64,000 nucleotides of DNA, taken from positions 249,889,252-249,953,251 of the forward strand of contig OW240912.1 in NCBI GenBank assembly GCA_933207985.1, written 5' to 3'. Positions 35,140 through 44,823 of this stretch are shown in pieces. The notes beneath the pieces were generated by a model. It was not told where the DNA came from. It did no database searches and saw only the letters and a list, made by a program, of their open reading frames with translations. The stretch comes from Pelobates cultripes. Lineage: Eukaryota > Chordata > Amphibia > Anura > Pelobatidae. Within the stretch, counting starts at the first letter, position 1, and the number at the start of each line of letters is the position of its first letter. Made by a program: the position numbers and the translations under genes.

Positions 35140-38100
35140 GCTCAACAATGTCCTGTAGTTTTGGTGCAGGTAAGGTTAAATAACCTGCTCGGACATGGGA
35201 GACCCAGGTACTAGTAGATAACTGCGGCTCCCATAAGTCAGCACAGGCCAGATTTAGTGGCCTCAAGGAAACAGATTACACATAACAAGCTCTTAAAATA
35301 GACATTTTCACATCTCACTAAAAAAGTGTGACCAAACTTCTGTTGGTTTTCAGCAACATCTCCATAATATCATCTCTGACATGACAATTTACTGGTGACA
35401 GCTGAACCCTATATACCTGATCACCACGTATAAGTGGTGTCAGATCACTATGTATGAAAAGATGCACAGAGAGTCTTCAGAAGCCCTGTGACAGGCTCTG
35501 TGAACTCAATTGAATAGGGAGAGAAACACTGTTAGTGCTGTAAATCGTGTGTGTTTATATTATAGAGCATAGTCTTTACTCAGTTAGCCTAATAATATAT
35601 AACTAATAGTCTTTACTGAGTTAATACTTTTACTGAGTTAGCATTATCATAAACAATAGTCTTTACTGAGTTAGCATAAAATATATTCAAAACACGTTAA
35701 CTTATTTTCCTATAAATATAGATTAACATTTATATAAAATATGGAATGCAAAGCTAACACGTAAAAGTCAGATAGGACAAGACTTTTTTTAGATTGCAGT
35801 CCAGCGATACATAAAAATATTTATTTTTTCTTTAAAAATAAAAAAAAGATTTATTTTTGTTGTGCAAGTAAGTACATTACATACGGGTTTGCGATGCCAC
35901 AACAGCAAGAGCAAAGTTTCAGCAGTAATTATATTTATACAGAGTCTTGGCTTGTAAAGATTTTGCACATTTTTGTATGAGAAAAATAATAAAGTATACT
36001 GATAATAAACGATTCATGGACAATCCCCCGTCAGACAGACAATGGGAGAACATAGTGTAAACGTGTTGGACTTTTGTCTGTGGGGCAATTATCTGCCGTA
36101 ATAACGTGCCACATTATAAACTAAGGGGTAAATACCTGTTGGCACTCATGGTATATTTTAATTTTTCATCAATTTGTTCATTCTTTACATCCATATTGGG
36201 ATGATATACAATTTTACATATATTGCAATATTGGAATCCCTTAAATTACAATCTTTCAGAGAGAGAGATTAGGACAGAAACATAATATTTTTGTCACAAC
36301 CAATACCGTTTACAAAACTAGATTAAAAAGTGCCATGATAATTAATATATTTAAGGAACCTGATAAGATTTTTTTTAAATACAGCATACTAAAATGTCAT
36401 AAGAATGTAAAAATCATGTGGGAATAATTCCTGTATGTTGTAAATACAGTTGTCTGCATGACCCTAGAATCTGTGTATTGCAAACATCTACAAAGAGTCT
36501 TTGTGTTATGCCCAGGGACCATGTCTCTACATCTTTGCATGCTAGACAAAGAAGATGTATGAAGCCATATCAGAAAATTTGTTTCAGTGGAAGGTGAAGA
36601 ACAGGACAGGAGCATGGGGTTGAAATGGGGGGGGATTTTAGACTAAATTGTACAGCATAGTCTTTACTATTAACCATCTATATATAGGGACGGGTAGAAG
36701 CAGTATGTTTTGATTTAGAATGATTTCATAGAAAATATAATTTATTAAAAGCACAGGTCACAATATATCAAATACAATAGCAATAATGTTCCAGATAATG
36801 TAAACATTTACAAGCTAGGGAAACAAGCAGTTTGTATTAGTATTTGTTTGCAATCATTTAGCAAATCCTATGAATATCACATAACATTATGGCACATTGA
36901 CAATTTATTAATATGATGAGAAAGACTTAAAAAATAGCCAATCAACCCTGTTTTTCAGCTTAAATGTAAATAGTATTATTTATGTAACTTTTATTAATTG
37001 TGCTTTAAAAGAGGCAAACTGACATGATAAACTTATGCTGCTTAGTGTACTGGGGATGTAATGGGTTCATTAGTGAAGGTGACCTCTGGAAAAGCCATTG
37101 AAATGGAAAACACTAAACACATGGTATGTTTCTGTGTGTGCATGTGTAACTGGAAGATTTGGAGGTATTTGTAGCTTTTTAGCATAAGTTTAACAACACT
37201 TTTTACTTTTTATTTATAATGTGAGTTTTATTATAGGTCACGGGTTAAAATGTCCGTATATGTTTTGGATGCAACTGTATTTGCTGATCACTATATATGA
37301 CAGACATATCATGTATAAGACTATCTTTTTTCTAAAACAATGTCTAAAATTGCACAGAATCTAAGTTTAAATTGCTCTGATGCATTTCAAGGTGCCACGG
37401 CCCACACACATACCTGGCCTCCCTCCCGCTGATCCCCTTCTGAATGCTGTGGATTAAGAGGTCCCTATATGTGTAGGATCTGCAGCAGACATCAGCACTT
37501 ACCACCAACAGAGCTCCAGAGACATGCCACACCATAAAAGGAACAGCCATTTTAAGGTTTGTTCCACCTCAGGTATAGGTCTTGCTTCCTGATTTATATT
37601 TATAGGGGAAGAAATGTGGATCAGGGAGCAGAGGGAATACTACTGTGCTCTCCCAGCATGCCCTCACATCACCTGCTGCATTGTGGGAGCTGTAGTCTCA
37701 CAGAATGCACTATAGAGCCATTAACTTCACATAGTACCGTAGCAAGTGTTTTGTTCTCCTCAGAAGTCACCTCTAAAATATCAAAGTTGTTTTATTTGAT
37801 GTTTAAAATAATGATTTCTTAATTTTGGGTTTAAAAAATAGGGGTTGTCTTATACACAGAAAAATATGGCATATTCTTAGTCAATTTTAACCTACATGTA
37901 TCTCTCCTCATAGAATAATGCTACTTTGCTAGGGTAGTGAGTATTAGGTTTTCTTTGCTAAATTCTGTCTGTGGTAGAAGAACCTTGTTGCCATGTTACC
38001 ATGATGATATGATGCCTTGTATAATAATATTTTATTTAGATATTTGTTAAATTGTATTTAGATGTTTGTTAATTTAAAAAAACCTTTTGCTTCCCATGTT

Positions 38101-38155
38101 TAAGTTGTCCTTGTGGTGAAGTTATGGTAGTGTTAAGAGTGGATTTTACAGACAT
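35140..38155. other. No gene recognised (copy 1)
   Basis: AT-rich DNA. A recurring AGTCTTTACTGAGTTAG phrase appears about four times in 35,570-35,670. GC-richer patches at 37,390-37,700 contain repeat-like text (CTGCATTGTGGGAGCTGTAG) rather than a convincing exon. Copy 2 counterpart 58,550-61,558. Confidence 0.45.
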
Positions 38156-38159
38156 GTCT

Positions 38160-38375
38160 GTTGTGGCCCTGTTTGTGACATAAAACACTCATGGTACCTC
38201 TTAGGTTAACACTGTTGTGGCCCTTTTTGTGACACAAGACACTCGTGGTACCTTTATAGTTAACACTGTTGTGGCTCTGCTTGTGACACAAAACACTCAT
38301 AGTACCTTTTTAGTTAACACTGTTGTGCCCCTGTTTATGACACAAAACACTTGTGGTACCTTTATAGTTAACAAT
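38160..38375. repeat. Four-copy 54-bp tandem repeat, copy 1
   Basis: Units start GTTGTGG/GTTGTGC at 38,160, 38,214, 38,268 and 38,322, exactly 54 bp apart. Each contains TGTGACA(C/T)AA..ACACT and GGTACCT..GTTAAC with a few substitutions. Not a multiple of a coding motif with an open frame; non-coding minisatellite. Confidence 0.9.
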
Positions 38376-39304
38376 CTACCAAAGTTGCTAGCATGAACAC
38401 AAATAATGAAAACACTGATATATCAATGTAGAGAATATGTCTTCAAATGAAATAACCTCAGCAACTTATGACCCCGGGTGAATCATGAAGCACTGCCATT
38501 TACTTTTTTTGACTAGATGTGTGTGTCATCTCGACAGAACATGATAGTCATATCCGTCCTTCAGAAAAGACTGCTTATTTTTAGAAGACAAATGCAAAAG
38601 CATCAGTTTTCAATTATATGACACACATCATCCCTTTCTCCAACTCATAATGGATAGGATTGTCAATAATTATGCCATTGTGTGTTGCATTTAGAAACTG
38701 CACTAAAAAAAAGAATAGAATAACCCAGCTGGATTCCGTCTTTGAATTCTTTCTTATAATGATATACTTTTTTTTTAAAGTTTAGTTTACTTGTCAATTT
38801 TTTAAAGTAATTAGACAAACAGCCTCTTTACCCTTTGGTCCTTAATTTCATTTTTCATAAGTATTTTTCAAATGTTATATTTTAACTTATGTTAAGTATG
38901 ATAAAGTATTTAAAATATCTGCATAAACTCCCACAATTTCTATTAAAATTGTATGTGCACAGACAGTGAAAATAGCTTCATTTGGAACATTTAAAGCACA
39001 ATTTAATATCCCGTGGAAATATTCTGCAGTACAGATAGTCTTTCTTATGGCTTCATTTTGCAGACACAAGCCATGATGGACAACTGCAGCCCCGGGAGAA
39101 AATCTATTTTAGTAATGTCCATATGTCAAACACTACTCAATTTGATTAGAAAAATGGCTGCTTTCTATTTCTTTTGTGCTAGAAAAATCTTTTGTTCTAA
39201 ATGCTTTTTTTCTTTTACATGCCATATGAATTCATTTTTAAATATACTATTTCAGCTGTGTTTTTTCTAAAACAGTTGGACATCTTTTTAAAGACTTGAT
39301 TCAC

Positions 39305-39703
39305 TTAAAGGGACACTATAGACACCAAATCAACTTCAGCTTAATGAAGCAGTTTTGGTTTACAAATCATGCCCCTGCAGCCTCACTACTTAACTCTCTG
39401 CTGTTTAAAAGATAAATCACTTTGTGTATACAGCCCTAGTCACCCCTTCATGCATGTGATTTATACAGCATTCCTAACCACTTCCTGTAAAGAATGTTTG
39501 AATATCTGCAAAGCTATATTTTTAATAAACTGCATACAATTATTAATTGATATGAAGTATATTAACAAAGCTTCCTAAAATGAACCTAAGTGCATTTTCA
39601 TACATGTTTTACAAGTTTTAAATTACTCAAAAGTGAGAATTTTCTATCTTTCCACTCTAAAGAGAAGTTTAAATATTTTAATATCATGTTATCTTGTTGT
39701 CAT
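39305..39703. mobile_element. TTAA MITE left part, copy 1
   Basis: TTAA at 39,305-39,308, then AGGGACACTATAGACACC and internal sequence like the complete 10,910-11,455 MITE (CTTAATGAAGCAGTTTTGGT, ATGCCCCTGCAGCCT). It runs into a hairpin element; no right terminus is found. Confidence 0.65.
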
Positions 39704-39892
39704 GGTAAGGCTCTGAAAATACAGAAAATCAACACAGGGTAATACGTTTTGACACTAAGTAATGAAAGTGAGAGACTTAGAAAAACTCACAATCTGTAGA
39801 GCATTTCTGAGTTTGCTCTAAACTATGAAGGCAATCAGATGTGTGAATAGCTGTACTTGGTCCCCTCAGGAGGTGTTTGCAGTCCTCTGTGC
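39704..39892. repeat. Left arm of long foldback, cut by contig end
   Basis: Identical to the left arm of the foldback at 63,107-63,626. The contig stops 13 bases into the loop, followed by Ns. Confidence 0.9.
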
Positions 39893-39992
39893 NNNNNNNN
39901 NNNNNNNNNNNNNNNNNNNNNNNNNNNNNNNNNNNNNNNNNNNNNNNNNNNNNNNNNNNNNNNNNNNNNNNNNNNNNNNNNNNNNNNNNNNN
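39893..39992. other. Assembly gap, 100 N
   Basis: Exactly 100 Ns, the conventional placeholder for a gap of unknown size. The left flank ends in a hairpin loop; the right flank starts inside a retrotransposon gag. Translations across it are meaningless. Confidence 1.
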
Positions 39993-39993
39993 G

Positions 39994-41103
39994 CACCAGC
40001 TACAACGAGCTGCCAAAGGGTGGCTGGAGGCCGCCCAAGTTGATACGTTGGAGGGTCTGTTCCAGCTAATGGTACTGGAACAATTCTTCAATGGCGTCCC
40101 GATCTACCTACAAAACTGGATCCGGGACAGGAAACCACACACCCTGCAGGAAGCGGCTAATATGGCAGACGATTTCCAGGACAATCGGAGAGATCAACCC
40201 ATCCCAACCCGAGCCACCATCCCCCCTACAATGGCCAGCCCTCCAGGGGGCCCCGCAACGTACCAGCGGCCAGGGGTAAACCAGAATTCCTACCCCCCCA
40301 GATATTCAGCACGTCCACCAATCCGGTGCCATACCTGCAACCAACAGGGGCACATCCAGAGAGACTGCCCACGGAACCGGCCTCGACCTAGCTGGAATAA
40401 CGCCACCCCGAGCAACCGTGCCGCAGTCCACTGCCTACAGGCCGAATCCGACCAAAATCTGGAGTTGGGGACGACCCGGGAGGAACCTCTCGGTACTCTA
40501 CACGAGGTGAACCCTATCCAGGCCGCCTCCGATAACCGCCAAGGGCACCGCCAGGAAGTACACATGGAAGGGAGGAAAGTACAAGGACTTCGTGACTCGG
40601 GAGCCACCCTACCTCTAGTACGCAGTCATCTGGTACCAAAGCCCAAGCTCACGGGGGACTGTGTGGCTGTGCGGGTGGCTGGGGGAGCCATTTACAAAGT
40701 ACCCACGGCCAAGGTGCACTTGAATTGGGGAGCGGGGCACGGGAATGTATACGTGGGGATGATGCAAGACTTGCCAGCGGATGTGATTTTGGGCAACGAT
40801 TTGGGGGAGCTGACTTCGGCTTTTGTTCCCCAACCCACCGTACAAGAAGCATACCCGGTTGTGACCCGGCAACAGGCCCGCACCACGGCCCCATTCGAAC
40901 ACTCTGAGGCTCAGGTAAGCAATGACCCTCCCCTACCCCCTACCCTGCCCTGGGCCAATTCCCTAGAGTTCGGGGCCGAAGTAGCCCTAGACCCTTCGTT
41001 ACAGGTGTACAAAGACCGCCTAGATAAAAATCAAGCTGGGTTAGAGGGGGAAAGATATATCTGGGACAAGGGGCTACTATATCGGCACACGCGGAGAAGG
41101 TAG
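39994..41103 (+). CDS. Gag C-terminus and protease of Gmr1-like element
   Basis: The 5' end is lost in the gap; the frame runs open to a TAG at 41,101-41,103. It begins with a capsid C-terminal region (about 39,994-40,200) containing LMVLEQFFNGVPIYLQNWIR and EAANMADDF, whose pattern matches the SCAN domain of vertebrate zinc-finger proteins. A proline-rich linker follows. Next is a CCHC zinc knuckle, CHTCNQQGHIQRDC (40,327-40,368), for RNA packaging. An aspartic protease comes after that, with catalytic DSGA (40,594-40,605) and an ILGNDLG flap-side motif (about 40,783-40,803). The last residues (ERYIWDKGLLYRH) are the usual lead-in to the integrase zinc-binding domain, so the stop falls between protease and integrase. 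Integrase continues in the -1 frame. Confidence 0.88.
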   Translation, partial: HQLQRAAKGWLEAAQVDTLEGLFQLMVLEQFFNGVPIYLQNWIRDRKPHTLQEAANMADDFQDNRRDQPIPTRATIPPTMASPPGGPATYQRPGVNQNSYPPRYSARPPIRCHTCNQQGHIQRDCPRNRPRPSWNNATPSNRAAVHCLQAESDQNLELGTTREEPLGTLHEVNPIQAASDNRQGHRQEVHMEGRKVQGLRDSGATLPLVRSHLVPKPKLTGDCVAVRVAGGAIYKVPTAKVHLNWGAGHGNVYVGMMQDLPADVILGNDLGELTSAFVPQPTVQEAYPVVTRQQARTTAPFEHSEAQVSNDPPLPPTLPWANSLEFGAEVALDPSLQVYKDRLDKNQAGLEGERYIWDKGLLYRHTRRR

Positions 41104-43727
41104 TGTCCGGGTCGATACCGTTGCCCATTAAACAGCTAATAGTGCCTCGAAAGTATAGGTTAGAGCTATTACGCATAGCCCATGATATCCCCCTGTCTGG
41201 ACACCTAGGCATCAGTCGGACCAAGCACCGGCTGACCCAAGATTTCTTTTGGCCAGGTATTTCCCAGGATATTAAGCGGTATTGTCAGACCTGCGATACC
41301 TGCCAAAGGGTAGGCAAGAGGGGGGACAGATACAAAGCCCGACTACGGTCTCTGCCCATCATTGAAGAACCATTCAGTAGGGTGGCAGTAGACATTATAG
41401 GTCCCCTCGCAAAACCCAGCCCCTCCGGCAAGAAGTATGTCCTAACCGTGGTGGACTACGCCACCCGGTACCCCGAGGCAGTGGCCCTAACTAACGTACA
41501 CGCAGAAACGGTAGCCGAGGCCCTGATGAGGATATTCACCCGGGTAGGATTTCCCCGGGAGATTATCTCCGATAGAGGCACCCAGTTTACTGCGGACGTG
41601 ACCCATCAGCTCTGGAAAATATGTGGGATACAACAAATCCTCAACTCCCCATATCACCCCCAGTCCAATGGGCTCTGTGAACGATTTAACGGAACCCTGA
41701 AACAAATGATCCGCACGCTCATGGACACCCAAAAGGACTGGGAGCGGTTCTTACCCCACCTACTGTTCGCGTATCGAGAAGTGCCACAAGAATCCACCGG
41801 ATTCTCTCCGTTCGAATTATTATTCGGGAGGAGAGTGAGGGGACCCCTGGACTTGATACGGGAACACTGGGAGGGAGACGAAACCGCTAATGGCACCCCT
41901 ATCTTACCATATGTGCTCGAGTTCCGGGAACGCCTGGAGAGGCTAACCCAGACCGTCCGAGACAATCTCCAGGTAGCGCAACAGCGACAGCGCCGATGGT
42001 ATGATAAGGGAGCCAGGGACCACAGCTTCCAGGTGGGGCAGAAAGTTCTAATCCTGCGACCCGTCCACAAAGATAAGCTGCAGGCTTCCTGGCAGGGCCC
42101 ATACAAAGTGGTGGAACAGATCTGTGACACCACCTATGTGATCGGCCCGGTTACCGGCGTGGGAGGCAAACGCATGCTCCATGTGAACATGCTCAAGCCG
42201 TACCACGAACGGACGGAGGAAGCCACCGCAATCTGTGCCCCTGCCACGGAAGATTTTGATAGCCTACCCCTACCCGATCTCCTAGACCAAGAGGGCCAGA
42301 GCGGAGATCTGGGAGAGGTACAGTTAGGAGAAAGATTAAATACCCAAGAACGGGCCCAGGTACAAAAGTTGCTTCGGGAAAAGAAGGCCACATTTTCCAA
42401 TTTACCCGGCTATACCCCGTTGGCTACCCATAAGGTAGAAACGTTAGATTCGACCCCCTTGCGCCAACCCCCCTACCGCACTCCAGAAGCAGTCAAGGAG
42501 AATATGCGCAAGGAAATTGAGGAGATGATCCAGCTAGGAGTAATAGAGCACTCGGACAGCCCCTGGGCCTCCCCGGTAGTACTGGTGCCGAAACGGGACG
42601 AGACGACCCGTTTCTGCGTAGACTACCGACGGCTCAACGATAAAACGACCTCTGACGCATATCCCATGCCCCGAATAGACGAACTCCTCGACAAAATGGC
42701 CAGGGGTCAGTACCTAACCACTATAGACTTGTGCAAGGGGTACTGGCAGATTCCCTTAGCAGACGACGCCATCCCTAAGTCGGCTTTTGTCACCCCGTTT
42801 GGCCTGTATCAGTTTAAGGTCATGCCATTCGGGATGAAAAACGCTCCAGCTACCTTCCAGAGAATGGTGGACAGACTGTTAGATGGGTTCCAGGAGTATG
42901 CCTGCGCGTATCTAGATGATATCGCCATATTCAGCCACTCCTGGCATGAACATCTGGTTCACATAGGAGCCATTCTAGACCGAATCCGAGAGGCCGGACT
43001 GACCCTAAAACCCAGCAAATGCCATATCGGTATGGCGGAAGTCCAGTATCTGGGACACCGGGTAGGGAGTGGGCAACAGAAACCCGAACCTGCTAAAATA
43101 GAGGCAGTCACCCAATGGCCTACCCCTCGCACCAAGACCCAAGTGCTCGCCTTTTTAGGGACCGCCGGGTACTACCGGAAGTTTGTGGCCAACTATAGCG
43201 CCCTCGCCAAACCCCTCACAGACCTGACCCGCAAGAACCTCCCTAAGTTAGTAGTCTGGGCCCCAGAGTGTGAGCAGGCGTTCCAACAGCTCAAGACGGC
43301 GCTGGTTAACTCTCCTGTACTTTCTGCTCCTGATCCAACTAAACGTTTTCTCGTCCACACAGACGCTTCTATGTTTGGATTGGGAGCAGTACTGAGCCAA
43401 GTTGGACCCGATGGCGGCGAGCACCCCGTAGCTTATCTAAGCCGAAAACTTTTACCCAGGGAAGTAAGCTACGCCACCATTGAAAAGGAGTGCCTGGCTG
43501 TGGTGTGGGCCCTCAAGAAGTTGCAACCCTACTTATACGGGCAACCCTTCACTTTACTCACGGATCACAACCCGTTGGTGTGGCTGAACAGGGTGTCCGG
43601 AGACAATGCCAGGCTGCTGCGCTGGGGTTTGGCGCTGCAGCCTTTTGACTTTACTATCCACTACCGCCCTGGGAAGCAGAATGGCAACGCCGACGGGTTG
43701 TCTAGACAAACCGACTTGGAGCCGTGA
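41103..43727 (+). CDS. Pol: integrase-RT-RNase H, inverted order
   Basis: An 874-residue open frame, also open upstream to 41,028 and overlapping gag-pro; there is no convincing ATG, so 41,103 is a formal start. Integrase: zinc-binding H27, H34, C64, C67; core D97, D157, E193 (35 residues between the last two, as in DD35E); a GPY/F-like module SWQGPYKVVEQ at 329-339. RT: VDYRRLN at 506-512, catalytic D542 in TTIDLCKGYWQ, MPFGMKNAPATFQR and YLDD at 603-606. RNase H: D754, E794/E796, D821, D864. All key residues are present. A domain order of IN before RT is opposite to standard Ty3/gypsy. It would copy the RNA genome and insert the cDNA. No envelope-like ORF follows. Confidence 0.93.
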   Translation: MSGSIPLPIKQLIVPRKYRLELLRIAHDIPLSGHLGISRTKHRLTQDFFWPGISQDIKRYCQTCDTCQRVGKRGDRYKARLRSLPIIEEPFSRVAVDIIGPLAKPSPSGKKYVLTVVDYATRYPEAVALTNVHAETVAEALMRIFTRVGFPREIISDRGTQFTADVTHQLWKICGIQQILNSPYHPQSNGLCERFNGTLKQMIRTLMDTQKDWERFLPHLLFAYREVPQESTGFSPFELLFGRRVRGPLDLIREHWEGDETANGTPILPYVLEFRERLERLTQTVRDNLQVAQQRQRRWYDKGARDHSFQVGQKVLILRPVHKDKLQASWQGPYKVVEQICDTTYVIGPVTGVGGKRMLHVNMLKPYHERTEEATAICAPATEDFDSLPLPDLLDQEGQSGDLGEVQLGERLNTQERAQVQKLLREKKATFSNLPGYTPLATHKVETLDSTPLRQPPYRTPEAVKENMRKEIEEMIQLGVIEHSDSPWASPVVLVPKRDETTRFCVDYRRLNDKTTSDAYPMPRIDELLDKMARGQYLTTIDLCKGYWQIPLADDAIPKSAFVTPFGLYQFKVMPFGMKNAPATFQRMVDRLLDGFQEYACAYLDDIAIFSHSWHEHLVHIGAILDRIREAGLTLKPSKCHIGMAEVQYLGHRVGSGQQKPEPAKIEAVTQWPTPRTKTQVLAFLGTAGYYRKFVANYSALAKPLTDLTRKNLPKLVVWAPECEQAFQQLKTALVNSPVLSAPDPTKRFLVHTDASMFGLGAVLSQVGPDGGEHPVAYLSRKLLPREVSYATIEKECLAVVWALKKLQPYLYGQPFTLLTDHNPLVWLNRVSGDNARLLRWGLALQPFDFTIHYRPGKQNGNADGLSRQTDLEP

Positions 43728-43791
43728 TTCGTGAGTACTCCTCCGGACATCCCCAAGCCGATCCGTTGGGATCAGACTGTGTATGCTGGCT

Positions 43792-43808
43792 TGGTTCTGG
43801 GGGAGCAT
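43792..43808 (+). promoter_or_regulatory. Polypurine tract (plus-strand primer)
   Basis: GGGGGAG-rich stretch immediately 5' of the LTR's TGTGG, in the position where plus-strand DNA synthesis is primed in LTR retrotransposons. It is imperfect, with pyrimidines next to the LTR. Confidence 0.5.
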
Positions 43809-44152
43809 TGTGGCAAACCTAGCCACTCGGACTATAACTGGACACTATGCCTTTAAGGGTTGCCTATAGGTCTGGAGAGAGATGCATTGTACCTGTATGT
43901 GCCTGTTTCATGTGTTTCCTGCATTGCCTGTACTATCTGTTCCGCCGAATGCAAATGGCGGTTTGTATGGGGATTCCCGTTCGTTTCGCGAACGGCATTT
44001 TGGAGGCCCGTTCGTGAAACGAATACGATACCCCCTAATAGCCCACACACTTAGAGGCGTGTGGCGCTAGTTAACCGATTGCAACATTGTTGCAATCGGT
44101 TATTAGAGGCTCTCCTGGGTGGCCGTCGTTCGACTACCGACCATGCGGCGAG

Positions 44153-44164
44153 CGGCCATCTTGG
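44153..44164 (+). promoter_or_regulatory. YY1-like site in LTR
   Basis: CGGCCATCTTGG matches the known CCATCTT core of YY1 binding sites, which are common in retroelement promoters. Motif match only. Confidence 0.4.
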
Positions 44165-44640
44165 ATCCTTGGTTCATCAGCGGGTTCGTGTCGTCGAACG
44201 CATAGCATTCCCTACAGTTATTCGACGGCACGAACACCGTTAAGCCTCCAGGACGTTCGGGAGTTTCAGGACCAGGTTCATTAAAGACAATCGGTTCTTT
44301 TCATGTGTTTTGAGAGAAAGTTGTTTTCTGTGCGGCGTTCGGTTATTTTAGCTGGGATCTGAGCGGCAATCTCACGAATGATGCGCCCAGACCCCAGCTA
44401 TCTACCGAACGTCCATTCGTGTAAATCCACCGTATATTGTACCAACTGTGGATTTTTGTGTGAATTGCCGGTTCTGCTGCACGAGGGGATAATCCCCTTA
44501 ACGGTGCATTCTGGGAGGATGATCCCTCTCGTGCAGCGGTGCCTGATGGGAGAAATATGTAGTACAGTAAGTCCCCCATGTAGTCCCCTCCTGTACAACC
44601 CCTGTAATGTCTGTTTGGAAACCCCTTGCATGGGGAATTG

Positions 44641-44648
44641 CATAAATA
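44641..44648 (+). promoter_or_regulatory. TATA-like box in LTR
   Basis: CATAAATA in the last fifth of the LTR, a plausible core promoter position; it could drive the element and, from this 3' LTR, flanking DNA. Confidence 0.4.
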
Positions 44649-44660
44649 CTGTGACCTGTG

Positions 44661-44666
44661 ATTAAA
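44661..44666 (+). terminator. Polyadenylation signal ATTAAA in LTR
   Basis: Common variant hexamer 13 bases after the TATA-like box. Close spacing leaves the exact R region uncertain. Confidence 0.4.
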
Positions 44667-44823
44667 ACCTCAGTTGACTCCCAGCCTATGTGTCGTCTAG
44701 TTCTTGGGAAGGAAGGGTTACTGCAGTGCTGTTTGGATTATTGTATGCTGATTCCCTGGATTATCCTTTGTTGTTCCTGTTACCCAGCGGAGATATCGTG
44801 GATCATACTGCCTCTCCGCTACA

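Larger units (their letters stand above)
20962..39892. repeat. Large duplicated segment, copy 1
   Basis: Matches 44,824-63,295 almost base for base. The offset is 23,862 near the left end, 23,856-23,857 around 28-31 kb, about 23,877 near 33.6 kb and 23,403 from about 36.4 kb on. The left limit coincides with the LTR end of copy 2; the right limit is the assembly gap. See the findings for the haplotype interpretation. Confidence 0.95.
39993..44823 (+). mobile_element. Gmr1-like Ty3/gypsy LTR retrotransposon, 5'-incomplete
   Basis: Order from left: capsid segment, zinc knuckle, protease, integrase, reverse transcriptase, RNase H, purine-rich tract, 3' LTR. Integrase upstream of RT with gypsy-type sequences is the diagnostic of the Gmr1 group of deuterostome elements. 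GC content and codon quality are far above the surrounding DNA, and damage is limited to one frame offset, so the insertion looks recent. The 5' LTR, leader and most of gag lie in the gap. The right end abuts L2 sequence that copy 1 holds uninterrupted, so the insertion site is known. Confidence 0.93.
43809..44823 (+). mobile_element. 3' LTR of Gmr1-like element
   Basis: About 1,015 bp, beginning TGTGGC and ending GCTACA (minimal TGT..ACA inverted ends). The right end is fixed by comparison with copy 1, which resumes at AAGGACTTG (20,962). It contains several perfect palindromes (44,072-44,102; 43,978-44,024; arms near 44,477 and 44,523), a TATA-like box and a polyadenylation signal. The 5' partner LTR is not in the window, so age by LTR divergence cannot be judged. 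Confidence 0.88.

Noticed and set aside
37390..37700. GC-richer patch with a GGTAAGT-type donor on the minus strand, considered as an exon
   Set aside because: No acceptor and open frame fit, and the adjoining CTGCATTGTGGGAGCTGTAG text looks like dispersed repeat.
39777..40091. Open frames running through the N block
   Set aside because: They cross an assembly gap of unknown size, so continuity is artificial.
43860..44300. Several 60-65 codon frames within the LTR, considered as an envelope or accessory gene
   Set aside because: They overlap each other in different frames inside palindromic LTR sequence, with no signal peptide or membrane-protein features. The element has no env-like gene after pol.
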